Shown here one piece after another: positions 10,186-20,775 of a DNA stretch of 64,000 bases. How positions within the stretch are numbered: position 1 is the first letter of the stretch; each line of letters starts with the position of its first letter. The notes beneath the pieces were generated by a model. That model was not told the DNA's origin, ran no database searches, and saw only the letters and a list, made by a program, of their open reading frames with translations. A program made the position numbers and the translations under genes. Origin of the DNA: Rhynchopus sp. YZ270_cl-10 (lineage: Eukaryota > Euglenozoa > Diplonemea > Diplonemida > Diplonemidae). The DNA is taken from NCBI GenBank assembly GCA_964035575.1, contig OZ037835.1:620001-684000 (forward strand), in the 5' to 3' direction.

Positions 10186-12684
10186 TTAGCAGTGGATGGG
10201 CACTGTGTCACCGGAAGCAGTGTTCAGGACACGCATGAGTGTTGCGTCGGCACCACACTGCGCTGTGATCTCTTTTTCCTCACCTGCGACGAACGCGGCC
10301 CAGTAGTCGGGACTCCAGCCCCACATTGCCTCTTCGTCTTCGTCGAAGTCGCGGTTGTCTACACAGACCTGGTGCACCGTCACAGAGGTGGTTCCTCGCA
10401 GGCGGCTCACGTCGCACTTTAGCACCGGTCGTATCACCGTCGAGTATGGGACGTCCGCCTGCAGTGAGCAGTACAGCGCAAACACATTCCGGCTCACGCT
10501 CTGGCGGAGGAGGTGTCCTGCCACACCCAGGCACGCGCCGATGCTTGTCATGAAGCGCTTCCCGGCTGTGCCCAGTGTGGCCGCGTACACCGTGCCTGTG
10601 CACAGCCCAACTAACACAGGGCTGTCCGTGTAAGCCCACATAGTCGATTTGTGAAGCAGCTTGCAGAAAACAAAGGAAGCCTGTGTGTGGTTCATGCTGC
10701 GACGCGAAATGTTCCAGCCCGCAACCACGTGAGACCCGAAGAGTGCTGTGACAGAGCCTTCCGTCCGTTCGAGCGAGCTGATCACCTTCCCCAGCTTCTC
10801 GTTTGCGCTGCCGATGGGGTCTGCTGACGTCTCACTGAAGCGCAGTTCGATGCGTGCGACTGTTGCTAGCTTTCCCTCGCAGTCTTGGTGTTGTGTGTGT
10901 TTGCGCTCCCTGATGGACGTGCGCACAGAGCCCGCGGAACACACTGACTGCTTTGGGGCATAGACAGCTTCAGAAGGACGCCGCAGTGCTTCCGTGACAG
11001 CCTTCTCACGCCACGGCATCGATGCGGGAATGACACACACCAAAGACACCTTCTGGCCCACACCCTTCAGCTCAATGTCTCCCATCGCAACGCTGAGCCC
11101 GCTGTCGCCGCACGCCGTCTTCCACTCGTCGTAGACTGCCTGTGGTGCTGCCACCGACCCAGCAACACAACGTGACTCAATGCGTGCTGCAACGTTCACC
11201 GTGGGGCCGAAGTAGTCTGCTCGCCCTGTGATGCCGTTGAACTCCACACGCACGTCGCCTGCATTCACACCGATGCGCAGCTGCATGCCGACCTTGCTCT
11301 CCTTCTCTGTCTTCGGTTGGGTGAAGTCCACCAACTCCTGCGGCCACGTGACCCCGTACATCCGCTCCTGCACAAGCACGCCAAAGCTGACTCCCTCCTG
11401 TGACGTGTCGAAGGACACCATGAAGGCATCCCCGATCGTCTTCACCTCGTACCCGTTCAGTTCAGCAATGCAGTCGCGGACGGCCTTGTTGTGCAGACGC
11501 ATGCCCTTCGCCATGCCCTCGGGACAGCCCTCCCACAGCTGCGTCGACGCCACAATGTCTGTGAACACGATGGCAGCACGGCCGTACACTGCACCGGGTG
11601 CGTCTGTGCGTGTCAGTGCGACCTGGTACGCATCCTCCTCAAGCACCTCCTCGCTGTCTTCCTTGAGCGACGCGAGGAAGGCTTCTGGGATGAACTGCTT
11701 GATGTCCCGCAGCAGGCCGATGATGCGCGCAAGCGACACCTGCACACGCGACCTTGGCTCGCGCTCCAGGTGCTCGAGGTTGTCCAGATCCATCACGGCG
11801 ATTGCGTCCATTGCCTCCTCCGCGTCTGCACGCACCTTCTCCATGTCTGCCACCAACCCTGACATGTAGTCCGTTACAAACATCCCGATCCACTTATCAA
11901 CAACACACAGCGTCAGACAGGTACGGTAATGCTGGTGCTCATTGAAGATGAAGGATCCTATGTTCATTGTGCTGAAGGCAGCAAACAGGAGGCACGCGAC
12001 CACGGCACCTGCAGGACTCACCCCGACGCACACACGCAGCGATGCGACACCACGCCTCAACTTCCACGTCTCCCAGAAGAAGCATGCGCACAGCACCAAC
12101 GAGAACACAGTGTTGTACCCCACAATGGAGATGCTGGCCATGGGCTTCACCTGCAGGAAGCACGTATTCGTTGCACTGATGTGCGCATCGACGTTGAACA
12201 ACAGGATCAACCCTACCACCAGGTACGGCACCATGAAGCCCATCATCAGCAACCAATGGCGGTCCTTCCACCTGGAGAGCGGGGCGTCACGCGAGGCGTC
12301 ACGCAGAATACGAAGCCGCTCCACCAACAGCGTCACCAGGGCAACCTTCCCACCTGCGTAGAAGACAGAGCAGGAGTACACTGCAAGGTGGCAGAGCCCC
12401 AGGTACGGCTTGTCCAGCGCAATAGCCGTCGAGGTGACCAGTACAAAGCAGAAAACAGCCAGGTACACCACCCACACCAGCACGCCCATATACGTTGTGC
12501 GGTCGCCGCTCGTCCCGGCAGCACGCTCGCCCATGAGGTACGCTGTCGTAGCCATCATCATCAGGTGCACCGTCTGCACAGCAGCGTCGGTCTCGCCACC
12601 TCGGTACAGCGACATCCCGATCGCAGAAAAGACAAGAGTCATCAGCGCACGGCGGAAGTACGCGTAGAACACAGCCGACGGCAT
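10186..12684 (-). CDS. Membrane adenylate cyclase with 7-8 TM segments, one canonical and one degenerate class III domain
   Basis: This 832-residue protein is predicted to make cAMP at a membrane. About eight hydrophobic segments span residues 8-278, including 66-90, 95-120, 143-165, 184-207, 221-247 and 252-278. The loop sequence LVERLRILR after one of them recalls 7TM receptors (inference). A linker (280-368) leads to a class III cyclase domain (about 370-550). It has both metal aspartates (VFTDI, D376; GDAF, D419), the adenine-selecting Lys415 (EVKTIGD) and Asp490 (RADYFG), and the transition-state Asn497 and Arg501 (TVNVAAR). A second domain (about 605-775) keeps the fold pattern but has FGSHVV in place of GDAF and lacks the Asn/Arg pair. 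The ATG at 12684 follows a pyrimidine tract and AG. There is no intron. Adenylate rather than guanylate specificity follows from Lys/Asp. Confidence 0.93.
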   Translation of the reverse strand: MPSAVFYAYFRRALMTLVFSAIGMSLYRGGETDAAVQTVHLMMMATTAYLMGERAAGTSGDRTTYMGVLVWVVYLAVFCFVLVTSTAIALDKPYLGLCHLAVYSCSVFYAGGKVALVTLLVERLRILRDASRDAPLSRWKDRHWLLMMGFMVPYLVVGLILLFNVDAHISATNTCFLQVKPMASISIVGYNTVFSLVLCACFFWETWKLRRGVASLRVCVGVSPAGAVVACLLFAAFSTMNIGSFIFNEHQHYRTCLTLCVVDKWIGMFVTDYMSGLVADMEKVRADAEEAMDAIAVMDLDNLEHLEREPRSRVQVSLARIIGLLRDIKQFIPEAFLASLKEDSEEVLEEDAYQVALTRTDAPGAVYGRAAIVFTDIVASTQLWEGCPEGMAKGMRLHNKAVRDCIAELNGYEVKTIGDAFMVSFDTSQEGVSFGVLVQERMYGVTWPQELVDFTQPKTEKESKVGMQLRIGVNAGDVRVEFNGITGRADYFGPTVNVAARIESRCVAGSVAAPQAVYDEWKTACGDSGLSVAMGDIELKGVGQKVSLVCVIPASMPWREKAVTEALRRPSEAVYAPKQSVCSAGSVRTSIRERKHTQHQDCEGKLATVARIELRFSETSADPIGSANEKLGKVISSLERTEGSVTALFGSHVVAGWNISRRSMNHTQASFVFCKLLHKSTMWAYTDSPVLVGLCTGTVYAATLGTAGKRFMTSIGACLGVAGHLLRQSVSRNVFALYCSLQADVPYSTVIRPVLKCDVSRLRGTTSVTVHQVCVDNRDFDEDEEAMWGWSPDYWAAFVAGEEKEITAQCGADATLMRVLNTASGDTVPIHC

Positions 12685-12735
12685 GGTGTTGTGTATCGTA
12701 TAGTGGTGGGTGGGGTGGGATTAAATCTGTTGATT

Positions 12736-12765
12736 CTAAAAACGGAGGAGGAGGGGATTTTCGAT
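12736..12765 (-). promoter_or_regulatory. Putative splice acceptor upstream of the 10.2-12.7 kb cyclase
   Basis: Read on the minus strand, a pyrimidine tract (CCCCTCCTCCTCCGTTTTT) ends in AG about 50 bases before the ATG, followed by AATCAACAG. This fits a trans-splice or intron acceptor. The same tract plus AGAATCAACAG recurs at the left end of the Z elements. Confidence 0.5.
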
Positions 12766-12941
12766 AAATAAATATTTTTTTCGAATAGATAAAAGCCAGG
12801 CCTTTTGCTAACCATCATGCCATCATGCCACGTTTTTGGGCGTTTTTTATTTTTTTTTCCATCATGCCACCATCATGCCACGGGGGGTGGTTGGGCAGGG
12901 CTTTCGCTCTGCATCACCTGGGGATTTCCCCCCCCCCCCAG

Positions 12942-13172
12942 ATGGCATGATGGCATGATGGCATGATGGCATGATGGCATGATGGCATGATGGCATGATG
13001 GCATGATGGCATGATGGCATGATGGCATGATGGCATGATGGCATGATGGCATGATGGCATGATGGCATGATGGCATGATGGCATGATGGCATGATGGCAT
13101 GATGGCATGATGGCATGATGGCATGATGGCATGATGGCATGATGGCATGATGGCATGATGGCATGATGGCAC
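12942..13172. repeat. Octamer array (GATGGCAT)n, about 29 copies
   Basis: A perfect 8-bp tandem array of 231 bp. Short inverted pieces (CATCATGCCA) lie on its left flank at 12813-12885. The reverse-strand ORFs are repeat translations. Confidence 0.95.
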
Positions 13173-13264
13173 CTTAAAATTTTTCTGCTCGCTGCGCTCG
13201 CGGAGGTATACCTCAAAAAAAAATCCCGCTCGCTTCGCTCGCGCTGTACGCTATTTTCTTCCTG

Positions 13265-13440
13265 CCTACGGTGCCATTTTACAATGTCTAAGGGGATTCC
13301 CTTGCATTTTGCAGCCAAAAATGAAACTTGACCCAAGCTGCAAAAATTTGACCATTGTTATTTCAAAGTGACCCAACCGTTGCAACAGCCCCTGCTTCTG
13401 GAAGACGTATTGATTTTGTACGGTTAGTGTACGTAAGGCG
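13265..13440. repeat. Dispersed repeat, copy 2 (partner 140-500)
   Basis: Shares TTTACAATGTCTAAGGG, TTTTGCAGCC and GCAACAGCCCCTGCTTCTGG with copy 1 but lacks its middle part. Confidence 0.6.
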
Positions 13441-13689
13441 CAAGACCAAGCACCGTTAATAAAGGAATAGATTCCGTTTTTTTTTTTTGTTATCTCGCAA
13501 AGCTGACCCTTCGCCTCTCACCCTGTGGCTGGCAGGGAGGCGCGCGCGAAGCGCGCGACGACCGCTTTCACCAGGTGGGAAAGCTCGGAATGTACTTTTT
13601 TTCCAGGAAATTATTTTTTTTTGACCATCATGCCATTCAGGGGGAAAATCCCAAAGTTTGCAAAAGGCCTGGATAAAAGCAATAAATTA

Positions 13690-13847
13690 CTTTTTATTTC
13701 ACAGCGGACTAGTCAGGGGGACTACTAGTGGAACTACTAGTCGTAACAACTAGTGCTAAACTGGTAGTGTTACTGGTGTAACACTAGTTGTAAAACACTA
13801 GTCATTTGGACCAGTAGCACTACTAGTAGTCCTCCTGACTAGTCCGC
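13690..13847. mobile_element. Fold-back MITE with CGGACTAGTC ends
   Basis: Inverted repeats of CGGACTAGTCAGG and CCTGACTAGTCCG bound about 155 bp rich in ACTAGT. The terminal CGGACTAGT also forms part of the ends of the large element at 58 kb, so the two may be related. Confidence 0.65.
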
Positions 13848-14184
13848 CGTGTTAAAACAAAGGAGGGGGGGGGGAATCGCGAATGGAAAAATGGGGGAAG
13901 AGATTGAAATTGCTGAACGCTTTCCTCACCCTCCTAACCCAGATCACACCTTGGTGGCAGACCATGGGTTTCTATCTGAAAGTGCGGAAGGAGAAAGGAG
14001 GAGGGGGGTCACACAAAATAATAAAAACACCCCCGTTCGTCTTTTGTTTAGTTGGTACGCTACCTCTGTAAACCCTTAGCCTGAAGTACAGATATGAGGT
14101 GAGTGCACAATAAAGGAGGAGGGAGAAATAAAAAAGTCTCAGACGAGATTTGAATTTAATATTTCTCCAGCGAATGTGCACGTA

Positions 14185-15140
14185 CAGTCCCGCCTATAAT
14201 TAATAGCGTTTTATTTTATAAAATCCTAATTAGTGACGTTCTAATTTATAAAGTCGTGAATTAATTTATTTTTCGGGGGGGAATACTAAGTTATCGAATT
14301 TATTTTCCCCGGCGGAGCCGAAAAATTTTTTTTTGCCTGCACAAGTGACGACGGGTTTGTGCGGGTTCTGTTGGAGGAATATGTGGAAAAGGAGGTGTGT
14401 AATCAGTGATACACGGAGGTAAAAAACGGTGCGGTCGGTGGTGGCTGTGCGGACGCGCATGCCGTTCACCTCCATGGTCTATTTCGCCCACGAGATGAAA
14501 AGACCTGGCACCAGGAGTCGGTTACACCGAGGCGTGTCCCGCCTCGTCTTCACCACCATCCCCCTCGCAAGCGACGCAAATCGGTTGGCTGTTGAACTTG
14601 CGGGTCATCCCCGTAAGGTTGAGAAACCTCTTCAGCTCCTCGGGGTTCAAAAGAGCCTTGGGTGAAGTACGAACCGCTCTCTTTTTGTGGGTTTTGTACT
14701 TGGAGATGGTGGGAACAGAAATATGGCGTCCTGGGTGAGCGTCATTCCACCACGCCATCACATCAGCGTGCGGTCTGTCATCAGTGCCTGCGTCCGCCGA
14801 TGAACGGTGAGGCTGGCACTTTCAACTTCTCTGTCATCCGCCATGGCGTTGTCTGTGATGGTGACAATCTCCGGGGCGGTGAGGACAGCCTGCTCGACGA
14901 TGGTCACATCTTCGGCATATTTCTTCATTTTTTCCGTTCATTCCGTGGTGGAGACAGACATGATGGTCGGAGAGAAAGATGCAGATAGTCTTGTAGAGAT
15001 TCAGACTGGGATTTGGGTGGACAAGCTGTAATTTATAAAATCTTAATTAGTGACGTTCTAATTTATAAAGTCGCTAATTAAATATTTTCAGATTTGGTCG
15101 AATTTATAAATTAGAAATTCACTAATTAGAGGCGGGACTG
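14185..15140. mobile_element. Pogo/Tc1-mariner-like element, decayed
   Basis: Terminal repeats CAGTCCCGCCT and AGGCGGGACTG are flanked by TA on both sides, as expected for the Tc1/mariner superfamily. Subterminal copies of TTAGTGACGTTCTAATTTAT occur near both ends. The minus strand inside carries remnants of a transposase (see 14400-14990). At 956 bp it is about half the length of autonomous pogo elements. Confidence 0.7.
14400..14990 (-). pseudogene. Remnant of a pogo-like DDE transposase
   Basis: Several broken minus-strand frames are seen. One encodes DVMAWWNDAHPGRHISVPTI, which resembles the second DNA-binding helix-turn-helix of pogo/CENP-B proteins (inference from the W..HP.R.IS..TIS spacing). 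About 95 codons later another frame reads TMEVNGMRVRTATTDRTVFY, resembling the block after the first catalytic Asp of pogo transposases (TV...G...V..RTT....R.TV). An in-frame stop precedes it. Upstream, a 56-codon frame (KKYAEDVTIVEQAVL) has coding-like composition. Frameshifts and missing DDE residues make this inactive. Confidence 0.5.
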
Positions 15141-15994
15141 TAAGTGCAAAATCGTGATAAGATGAAAACGGAACAAAATTGAGCACCGCGCTCCGACTTT
15201 TCCTTTTTTGTGTTTCCCCACCCCCGCAAAACAATAAAGACCATGAAATATTGCCTCCAGCGTAGTCCCTGAGATTTCCAAAAAAATAAAAAAGCTAGTG
15301 CCATGCACTACCACTTTTTTGCAAATAAAAAAAATAATAAAAACCCTAGGTTCAAAACTCGGTCGAGCCCGGCCCAGCTCAAATTCGGGGCCCCGGCGGA
15401 ATGTGAGAATCCCTCGGGTATCCAACTGCGGAGTTCAACTTCATTGATATTTGCACCAGACACGAATTATCAGTAACCTCAGTACATGTACAAAAAGAAA
15501 CGGTGGTCATAGCATCAAGGTTCCTGGCGAAGCCAGGGTACTTGCGTAATAATTCAAAAAACTGCGCTTAAAATTGTACATTTTTACAGCCATACGATGT
15601 CATGGGAAGGTGGGTTGCAAATTTGCGCCGCAGGCGCACGGTACGCTACTTTTATTATTTCGCCATGCTGCATGTTTCCTTTTCCTTCGGCGTTTGATCA
15701 ATTGAGTCGCGCTTTGGCTGTGACGGGGTCACTTTGTTCATGAGGCCAGTTCTGGTCACTCTCAGAGGCTTATGTCTCTGCGTGTCTGGCAAGTGTAAAC
15801 TTTCTGAAAAAAGAAAAAAAAAAGTGCTAGTGCCAGTGGTAGTGCCCGGCACTAGCAAGAAAATTTTCAAAATTAAATAGGTAGTGCCGATGCACTAGCA
15901 GTTTGGTCAAGCTAGACTACACTGATTGCCTCTGTCATATCAAATGACAATTAGGGTACTCTCACTTTTTCTTTTGTTTCTTGTCCCCGCCCGC

Positions 15995-17030
15995 TCGGAT
16001 TTTTCAGGGAGGAAAAAAAAAAAAAGTGCAGGGTTTCCGCCAAGGGGGACCGGGGGGGACCATGGTCCCCCCCAATATTTTTCCCAGAAAAATCCGGATT
16101 TTTACAGGGGTTTGGGGGGGACCATGGACCCCCCCAAGAAAAATGGGGTTTTGGAGGTTGTAGATGACCCCCCGTGGTCATGCGACCCCACCGTGCCGAG
16201 CATTTGGCTCGCTGTGTCAAAAGAAGTGGAAGAAAAGGGGGGTGGTGCAATCTTTTTAAAAAAGGGTAAAAGTAGCGTACCGTGCGCCTGCGGCGCTGTG
16301 TTGCTAGCTATGTGATATTGATATACTTCCATCGATACTTCCGTGCATTGCCCCTTTTTCTAAGGAGGCTTCGGTGCAAGCGACGGGTAGTTATTACATG
16401 TTCCCACTGCAGCACTGTAATGACTGTAGCACCATACAATAGAAAAAGCAAACACCATCACCCTCCACTCTCACAAGACCCCTTACCTTGTTAAGCTTCC
16501 ACCCCCGACCTCCGAACGAACCACCTCTACCAGACACACAGCTGTGAAGCTTGACATGGCTGCTATCAAACCTGGTGCACCCTTCGCCTCTCCACTCTGT
16601 GGTCTGCAGGGAGGCGCGCGCGGAAGCGCGCGACGACCGCTTTTGCGGGGAGAAAAAATTTTTTTTGGGGGGTCTTTTTGATGGTCCCCCCCAATTCCTG
16701 AAACCCCAAATCCTGGCGGAAACCCTGTAAGTGGGCAAAAAAAAAAAAGTGTACAGGGTTTCCACCAAGGTGGACCGGGGTGGGACCATGTCCACCCCAT
16801 TATTTTTTCCAGAAAACTCCGGATTTTCACAGGGTTCTACATGGTGACCCCCGAGAAAAATGGGGTTTGGAGGTTGATGACCCCCCGTGGTCATGCGACC
16901 AGAGCATTTGGCACGTTGTAGCTGGGCAAGTAGTGGAGTTCATCCTCGGGTGTCTACACTAATACAACCAAGTTTTCAAAAAAGGAAAAAGTAGCGTACC
17001 GTGCGCCTGCGGCGCTGTGTTGCTGACTAC
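15995..17030. repeat. Two direct copies of a 300-bp repeat
   Basis: Copies at 15995-16310 and 16725-17030 share CAGGGTTTCCRCCAAGG, GTTTTGGAGGTTG, ATGACCCCCCGTGGTCATGC and the terminal AGTAGCGTACCGTGCGCCTG. Between them lies unrelated sequence with a GCGCGCGGAAGCGCGCG hairpin. Proline/glycine-rich ORFs here are translations of the C- and G-runs. Confidence 0.7.
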
Positions 17031-17217
17031 TGCAACATCCCCACAAGGTAGAGAACTGCACGCTCCAATCTGAGCCCCACGGCGGAGAGCAATCGGCTCG
17101 TGCAATCAAAAGAAAATGGCACGAGTAAAAAAAGTTGGTAAAGTGCGCCTGCGGCGCTGCCTTTTTTCTATCAGTTCTACAGGCGAACACTCGGCTCCCC
17201 TTTACCTTACACTGACG

Positions 17218-17680
17218 GGTTTTGACCAAAACCAAAAACTTGTCCATTTTGGAAAATTGACCCCACCACACAACGGACGGATTCCGGAAATGCAAATGCC
17301 GGTGTTTTCGGGCACTTTCGTATTTTGACGCCGAGGATCAGGGAGAGAAAATCTGGATTTGGGATTTCCCTACATGGATTTTGACCAAAACCAAGAATTT
17401 GGCCATTTCGGTAAAGTGACCCCACCCTGGCCACCACAGCGCGGACGGGTTCCGGAAATGCCACCCGTGGTACGTGAACACCCACTTTTTTCAGGGGAAA
17501 AAATTGCTTCCAAATGTCGGAATTTTCCGAATTTTCCGGAAAATTTCCAGAATTAGACTGAAAATGACCCTTGTTTACGAGTATGGGTTCATATTTTGCA
17601 AAAATTTAAGTCACTGAAATTTTGTCCATTTTTCCGAATATCCCCCACCACAAGCCGGGATTGGCTCGGAACTGCAACAA
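17218..17680. repeat. Cluster of dispersed repeat copies (GACCCCACCAC family)
   Basis: Two clear copies (17218-17320 and 17372-17470) and one diverged copy (17607-17680) share TTTTGACCAAAACCAA, GTCCATTTYGG, GACCCCACC and GGACGGRTTCCGGAAATGC. Other copies lie at 28995-29090 and, inverted, at 7600-7690. Confidence 0.65.
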
Positions 17681-17990
17681 AACGCCCTCTTGGGCGGAAA
17701 AATACCGCACAGGTTTTTTTTCCCCCTTCACTTTTTTCCTCCACTTTTTTTTTTTTGCTTCACTTTTTTTTTCCCGCCCGCCCGCTCGGATTTTTAGGAA
17801 ACCCAAGGACAAGAAACAAAAGAAAAAGTGTGAGTACCCTTACCCAGAAAAAACACGGGTCAGGAAAGATCTTTTGTCTTTTTTCGAGAATCTCGGGAGA
17901 AAAAAAAAAAAATCAAGATTTTCAGGATTTTTGTCTTTTTTTTTTCAGGATCTCTCGAGATCTTTGAGATCTTTGAAAAATCCTGAAAAA

Positions 17991-18399
17991 TCTTAACGTA
18001 CACTCTCTGTTGATTCTAAAACGGGGGAGGGTAAAAAAGCGCGAAAGGTAAATTGGGGAAGAGGTTGAAAAGTTGGAACGCTTCCTCACCCCAGATCACA
18101 CTACAATACAAAGGTTTGGGTTTGAATAGGGTGGGTTCTTCTGACGATGAAACCTACTCCTTTCTAAACTTCTTCTTCTTTCCTCTTTTTTTTTTTTTTT
18201 TTTTTTTGAATAAATAAATAAAACTCCTCTCGAATTTGTTCAAGATGGAACTGAGAGAAAGAAGAAACCCCAAACCCTCCCAGACCAAACGGTCTAACCT
18301 GTTGTATTGACATAGTGTGGGGGAGAATGAGGAGCACAAGAATCGTCTTCGCGCATACTAAAAGATTTCCTACGATATGTCACAAGTGTCATGTCACCG
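17991..18399. mobile_element. Element Z, copy 2 (about 409 bp)
   Basis: Starts TCTTAACGTACACTCTCTG and ends GTGTCATGTCACCG, directly flanked by A-runs. The right 200 bp is almost identical to 22975-23193, including a GAATAAATAAATAAAACTCC stretch. Confidence 0.65.
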
Positions 18400-18539
18400 A
18401 AAAATCTTAACGTACACTCTCTGTTGATTCTAAAACGGGGGAGGGTAAAAAAGCGCGAAAGGTAAATTGGGGAAGAGGTTGAAAAGTTGGAACGCTTCCT
18501 CACCCCAGATCACACCCAGGACCCTTGGGACCCTCAAGG

Positions 18540-20100
18540 GACGCTACGCGAAAAAACTCTCTGGCCCGAAATTGTTCTCTGCGGCCGCAATAAATAGAGT
18601 AACTGCGTAACTGTCTCCTTTCGATGTAAGGATTGACAAAAAATTGTAATGACCCGAAGTCGCACGTGCTTTGTCACTCTTCTTAGATATGTTTTTACAA
18701 TGCAGCAACTGCATAGGATCCCACAAGGGCATTGTTCAGATGATGTAATTTTACCCCTGACAGAAAATTTAGGCACCTACGTTGTAGTGTTCGTGTAAAG
18801 CGGGTGCGTGAGAGAGTGGTCGATGGTCGTAGTCTATGAGTCCGGGTGCGTCAATGGATCGAAGGCCCCTGAGGAGGAATGGCGTATGCGGGGAATGGGT
18901 ACTGGACCCCAAAAAACTTGCAGGGCCGTTGAAGATTGTTGAGATAATTTTTGTAGGATGAGGTCTTCATAAGACGCGGCTCGTCGGTGGATCTTAAAAC
19001 CCCCTCTCTTACCTATCGATTTGGCGAAGATCCCAAAACTAACTGGGTGGTGCTTAAAAACGGTCTGTGTGCAGGCCACGTCACCCATTTCAAGTCAGGC
19101 AAACTTCAAAGATAATTACGTGTAGTACGTGGCAATAGTGGGACGTCCAAGAAGTAGGCAATCATATGTGGATATGTGGAAGGGCCGCTACGTACTTGGT
19201 GAATAAGAACCAAAGAAGGGCGATGTTACCTTTAGTCTTTAAAATGAGACTAGCTTTAAATAGCACGCACCATGTATTCCCTGTAAACAAGTGTGTTCTG
19301 TCACCAGTTGCCTCTCTTGGAAGACTACAGTCCAGGTTGCCTCTATTTAGCTATGGTTAAGAAGCTTGCCTAGTTCTGCAAACGGCGTCGAGTAGTCGCT
19401 GTTGTGCGTCGGGTGCGCTTCCTCGGGAGCGGTTCGTCTACTATTTCGATGTTCCTGCGCGGTGGAGCAGAGGGCTCTCTCTCTCGTCTTCTTGTTGCTT
19501 CCTGCTGACCTTGCTGTTGTACAGCGTCGGGGCACTCCGCGAACCGCCCCCAGCTTTGACATCTTCTTTAGACACTGTTGTCTTCCACCTCACCCTGCGT
19601 ATCAATCTTCAGGCCTTCAAACAATGGAAGTCTCTCTCGGAGGGCTTTCAATAATTGACTCTTCCTGAGGACTTCAGACAAAAGGTTGCCTCGTATCGAG
19701 GAAATTACGGCACTGTTCCGGTCAACAAAAAGTTTCCTCAGTTTGAATAGTGGCTTCTTATGGGGGACGTCAGTCAAATAATTACAGCATCGGCAGTAGG
19801 GTCACCACAAGTATGTACCCCGCATTTAACGTAACGTGCTTGTATCCTCCAGCCACGGGGAGGTCCTCGAAGGCGTCGGCCGTGGTCGCGTGCAGGTTGA
19901 CGCCTCTGGATATCACTGAAGTAGGTGGGCTCTTGTGGAGCCGTTGCTGTTGGTGTCGATGATGTGCACGGAGGCAGATAAGCGGCCCCCGCAACTGAGT
20001 GGGAAGGTGTAGTGCCTGGTAATTTCATGTTGCAGACACCGTCGGAGTGCTCACCCCCGTTTTCATGCATGTCTGTGTAGTAATGGTAGTATAGTTGTCT
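18540..20100. other. Region without an intact gene
   Basis: Many short minus-strand frames with a coding-like look, for example 18834-19088 and 19568-19777, but none extends or is recognised. It follows the elongation factor 2 fragment on the same strand, so it may hold its decayed 3' part or another dead gene. Confidence 0.35.
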
Positions 20101-20117
20101 CCAAAAGGTGCTCTGTT

Positions 20118-20775
20118 GCAGAAGAGGCGGTTGTGCTTGTTCGGTGACTTGGGCAGACCCTGGCGGTCAGACACCTCGGTGATGGTCTCACGGAAACGAC
20201 GCAACGGGCTCGTTGATCTACCACTTGGCACAGCCAAGTAGTCTTCCCGAATATCCTTCAGGCAGATTTCCCGACTCCTCAATCGAGCACTGCAGAAGCG
20301 GGTCGGACTTCGACAGACGCTGCAGTCCCTCAACAAACTTGGGTAGGTCGGCATGGGATCCCTCCACAGCGACACGCACAACGGGCGACACACTGTACTT
20401 CAAGTCCTTCAGGGGGTAGCACTCAGCCTCCTTCTCGTCGGTGATGGTCGCCGTCTTCACCATGAAGTTCTCTACTCCTACAAGACCCACAACGTTACCA
20501 CAGGGCACGTCCTCAAAACGGCCTCCTGGTAACATCCCATCATGAGCAGGGTACGCTGGATGTTCTTCACAGCCACGTCCTTCTTGGTTCCTGTACTCGT
20601 AGTATGGTCTCATGATGCGTGCCTTCTGTACGGCCTTGATCTTACCAGAGAAGACCCGTCCGAAAAAACGACGAAACGCCCCTTGTCTACCGCAGGAAAC
20701 ATCTTCGAACGTACATGATCAGGGGTGCGGCGGGGTCGCAGTTCTTTAGTCCCTGGAAGTAGTTGTTGTTTTTCG
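20118..20775 (-). pseudogene. Elongation factor 2 fragment, frameshifted
   Basis: Elongation factor 2 is the GTPase that moves tRNAs and mRNA through the ribosome. Recognisable minus-strand blocks, in order, are KNCDPAAPLIMYV, KMFPAVDKGRF, KKDVAVKNIQRTLLMMG, FEDVPCGNVVGLVG, KYSVSPVVRVAVE, DLPKFVEGLQRLSKSDP, EICLKDIRED and RFRETITEV with KSPNKHNRL. They lie in at least three different reading frames, so several frameshifts are needed. About a dozen residues between the EESG and EICLKD blocks are deleted. This covers roughly domains II-III; the GTPase domain and the C-terminal domain are not clearly present. The family assignment is firm, and the copy cannot encode a working factor. Confidence 0.88.

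Noticed and set aside
11228-12771. Plus-strand ORFs of 213 and 280 residues
   Set aside because: Antisense shadows of the cyclase gene. The minus frame has all family motifs. The same holds for plus-strand ORFs over 30717-31778, 42024-43592, 44447-46048 and 48081-49808.
12942-13172. CRISPR array
   Set aside because: Perfect tandem octamers without spacers; the context is eukaryotic. The same holds for the 31-bp satellite at 21431-22627.
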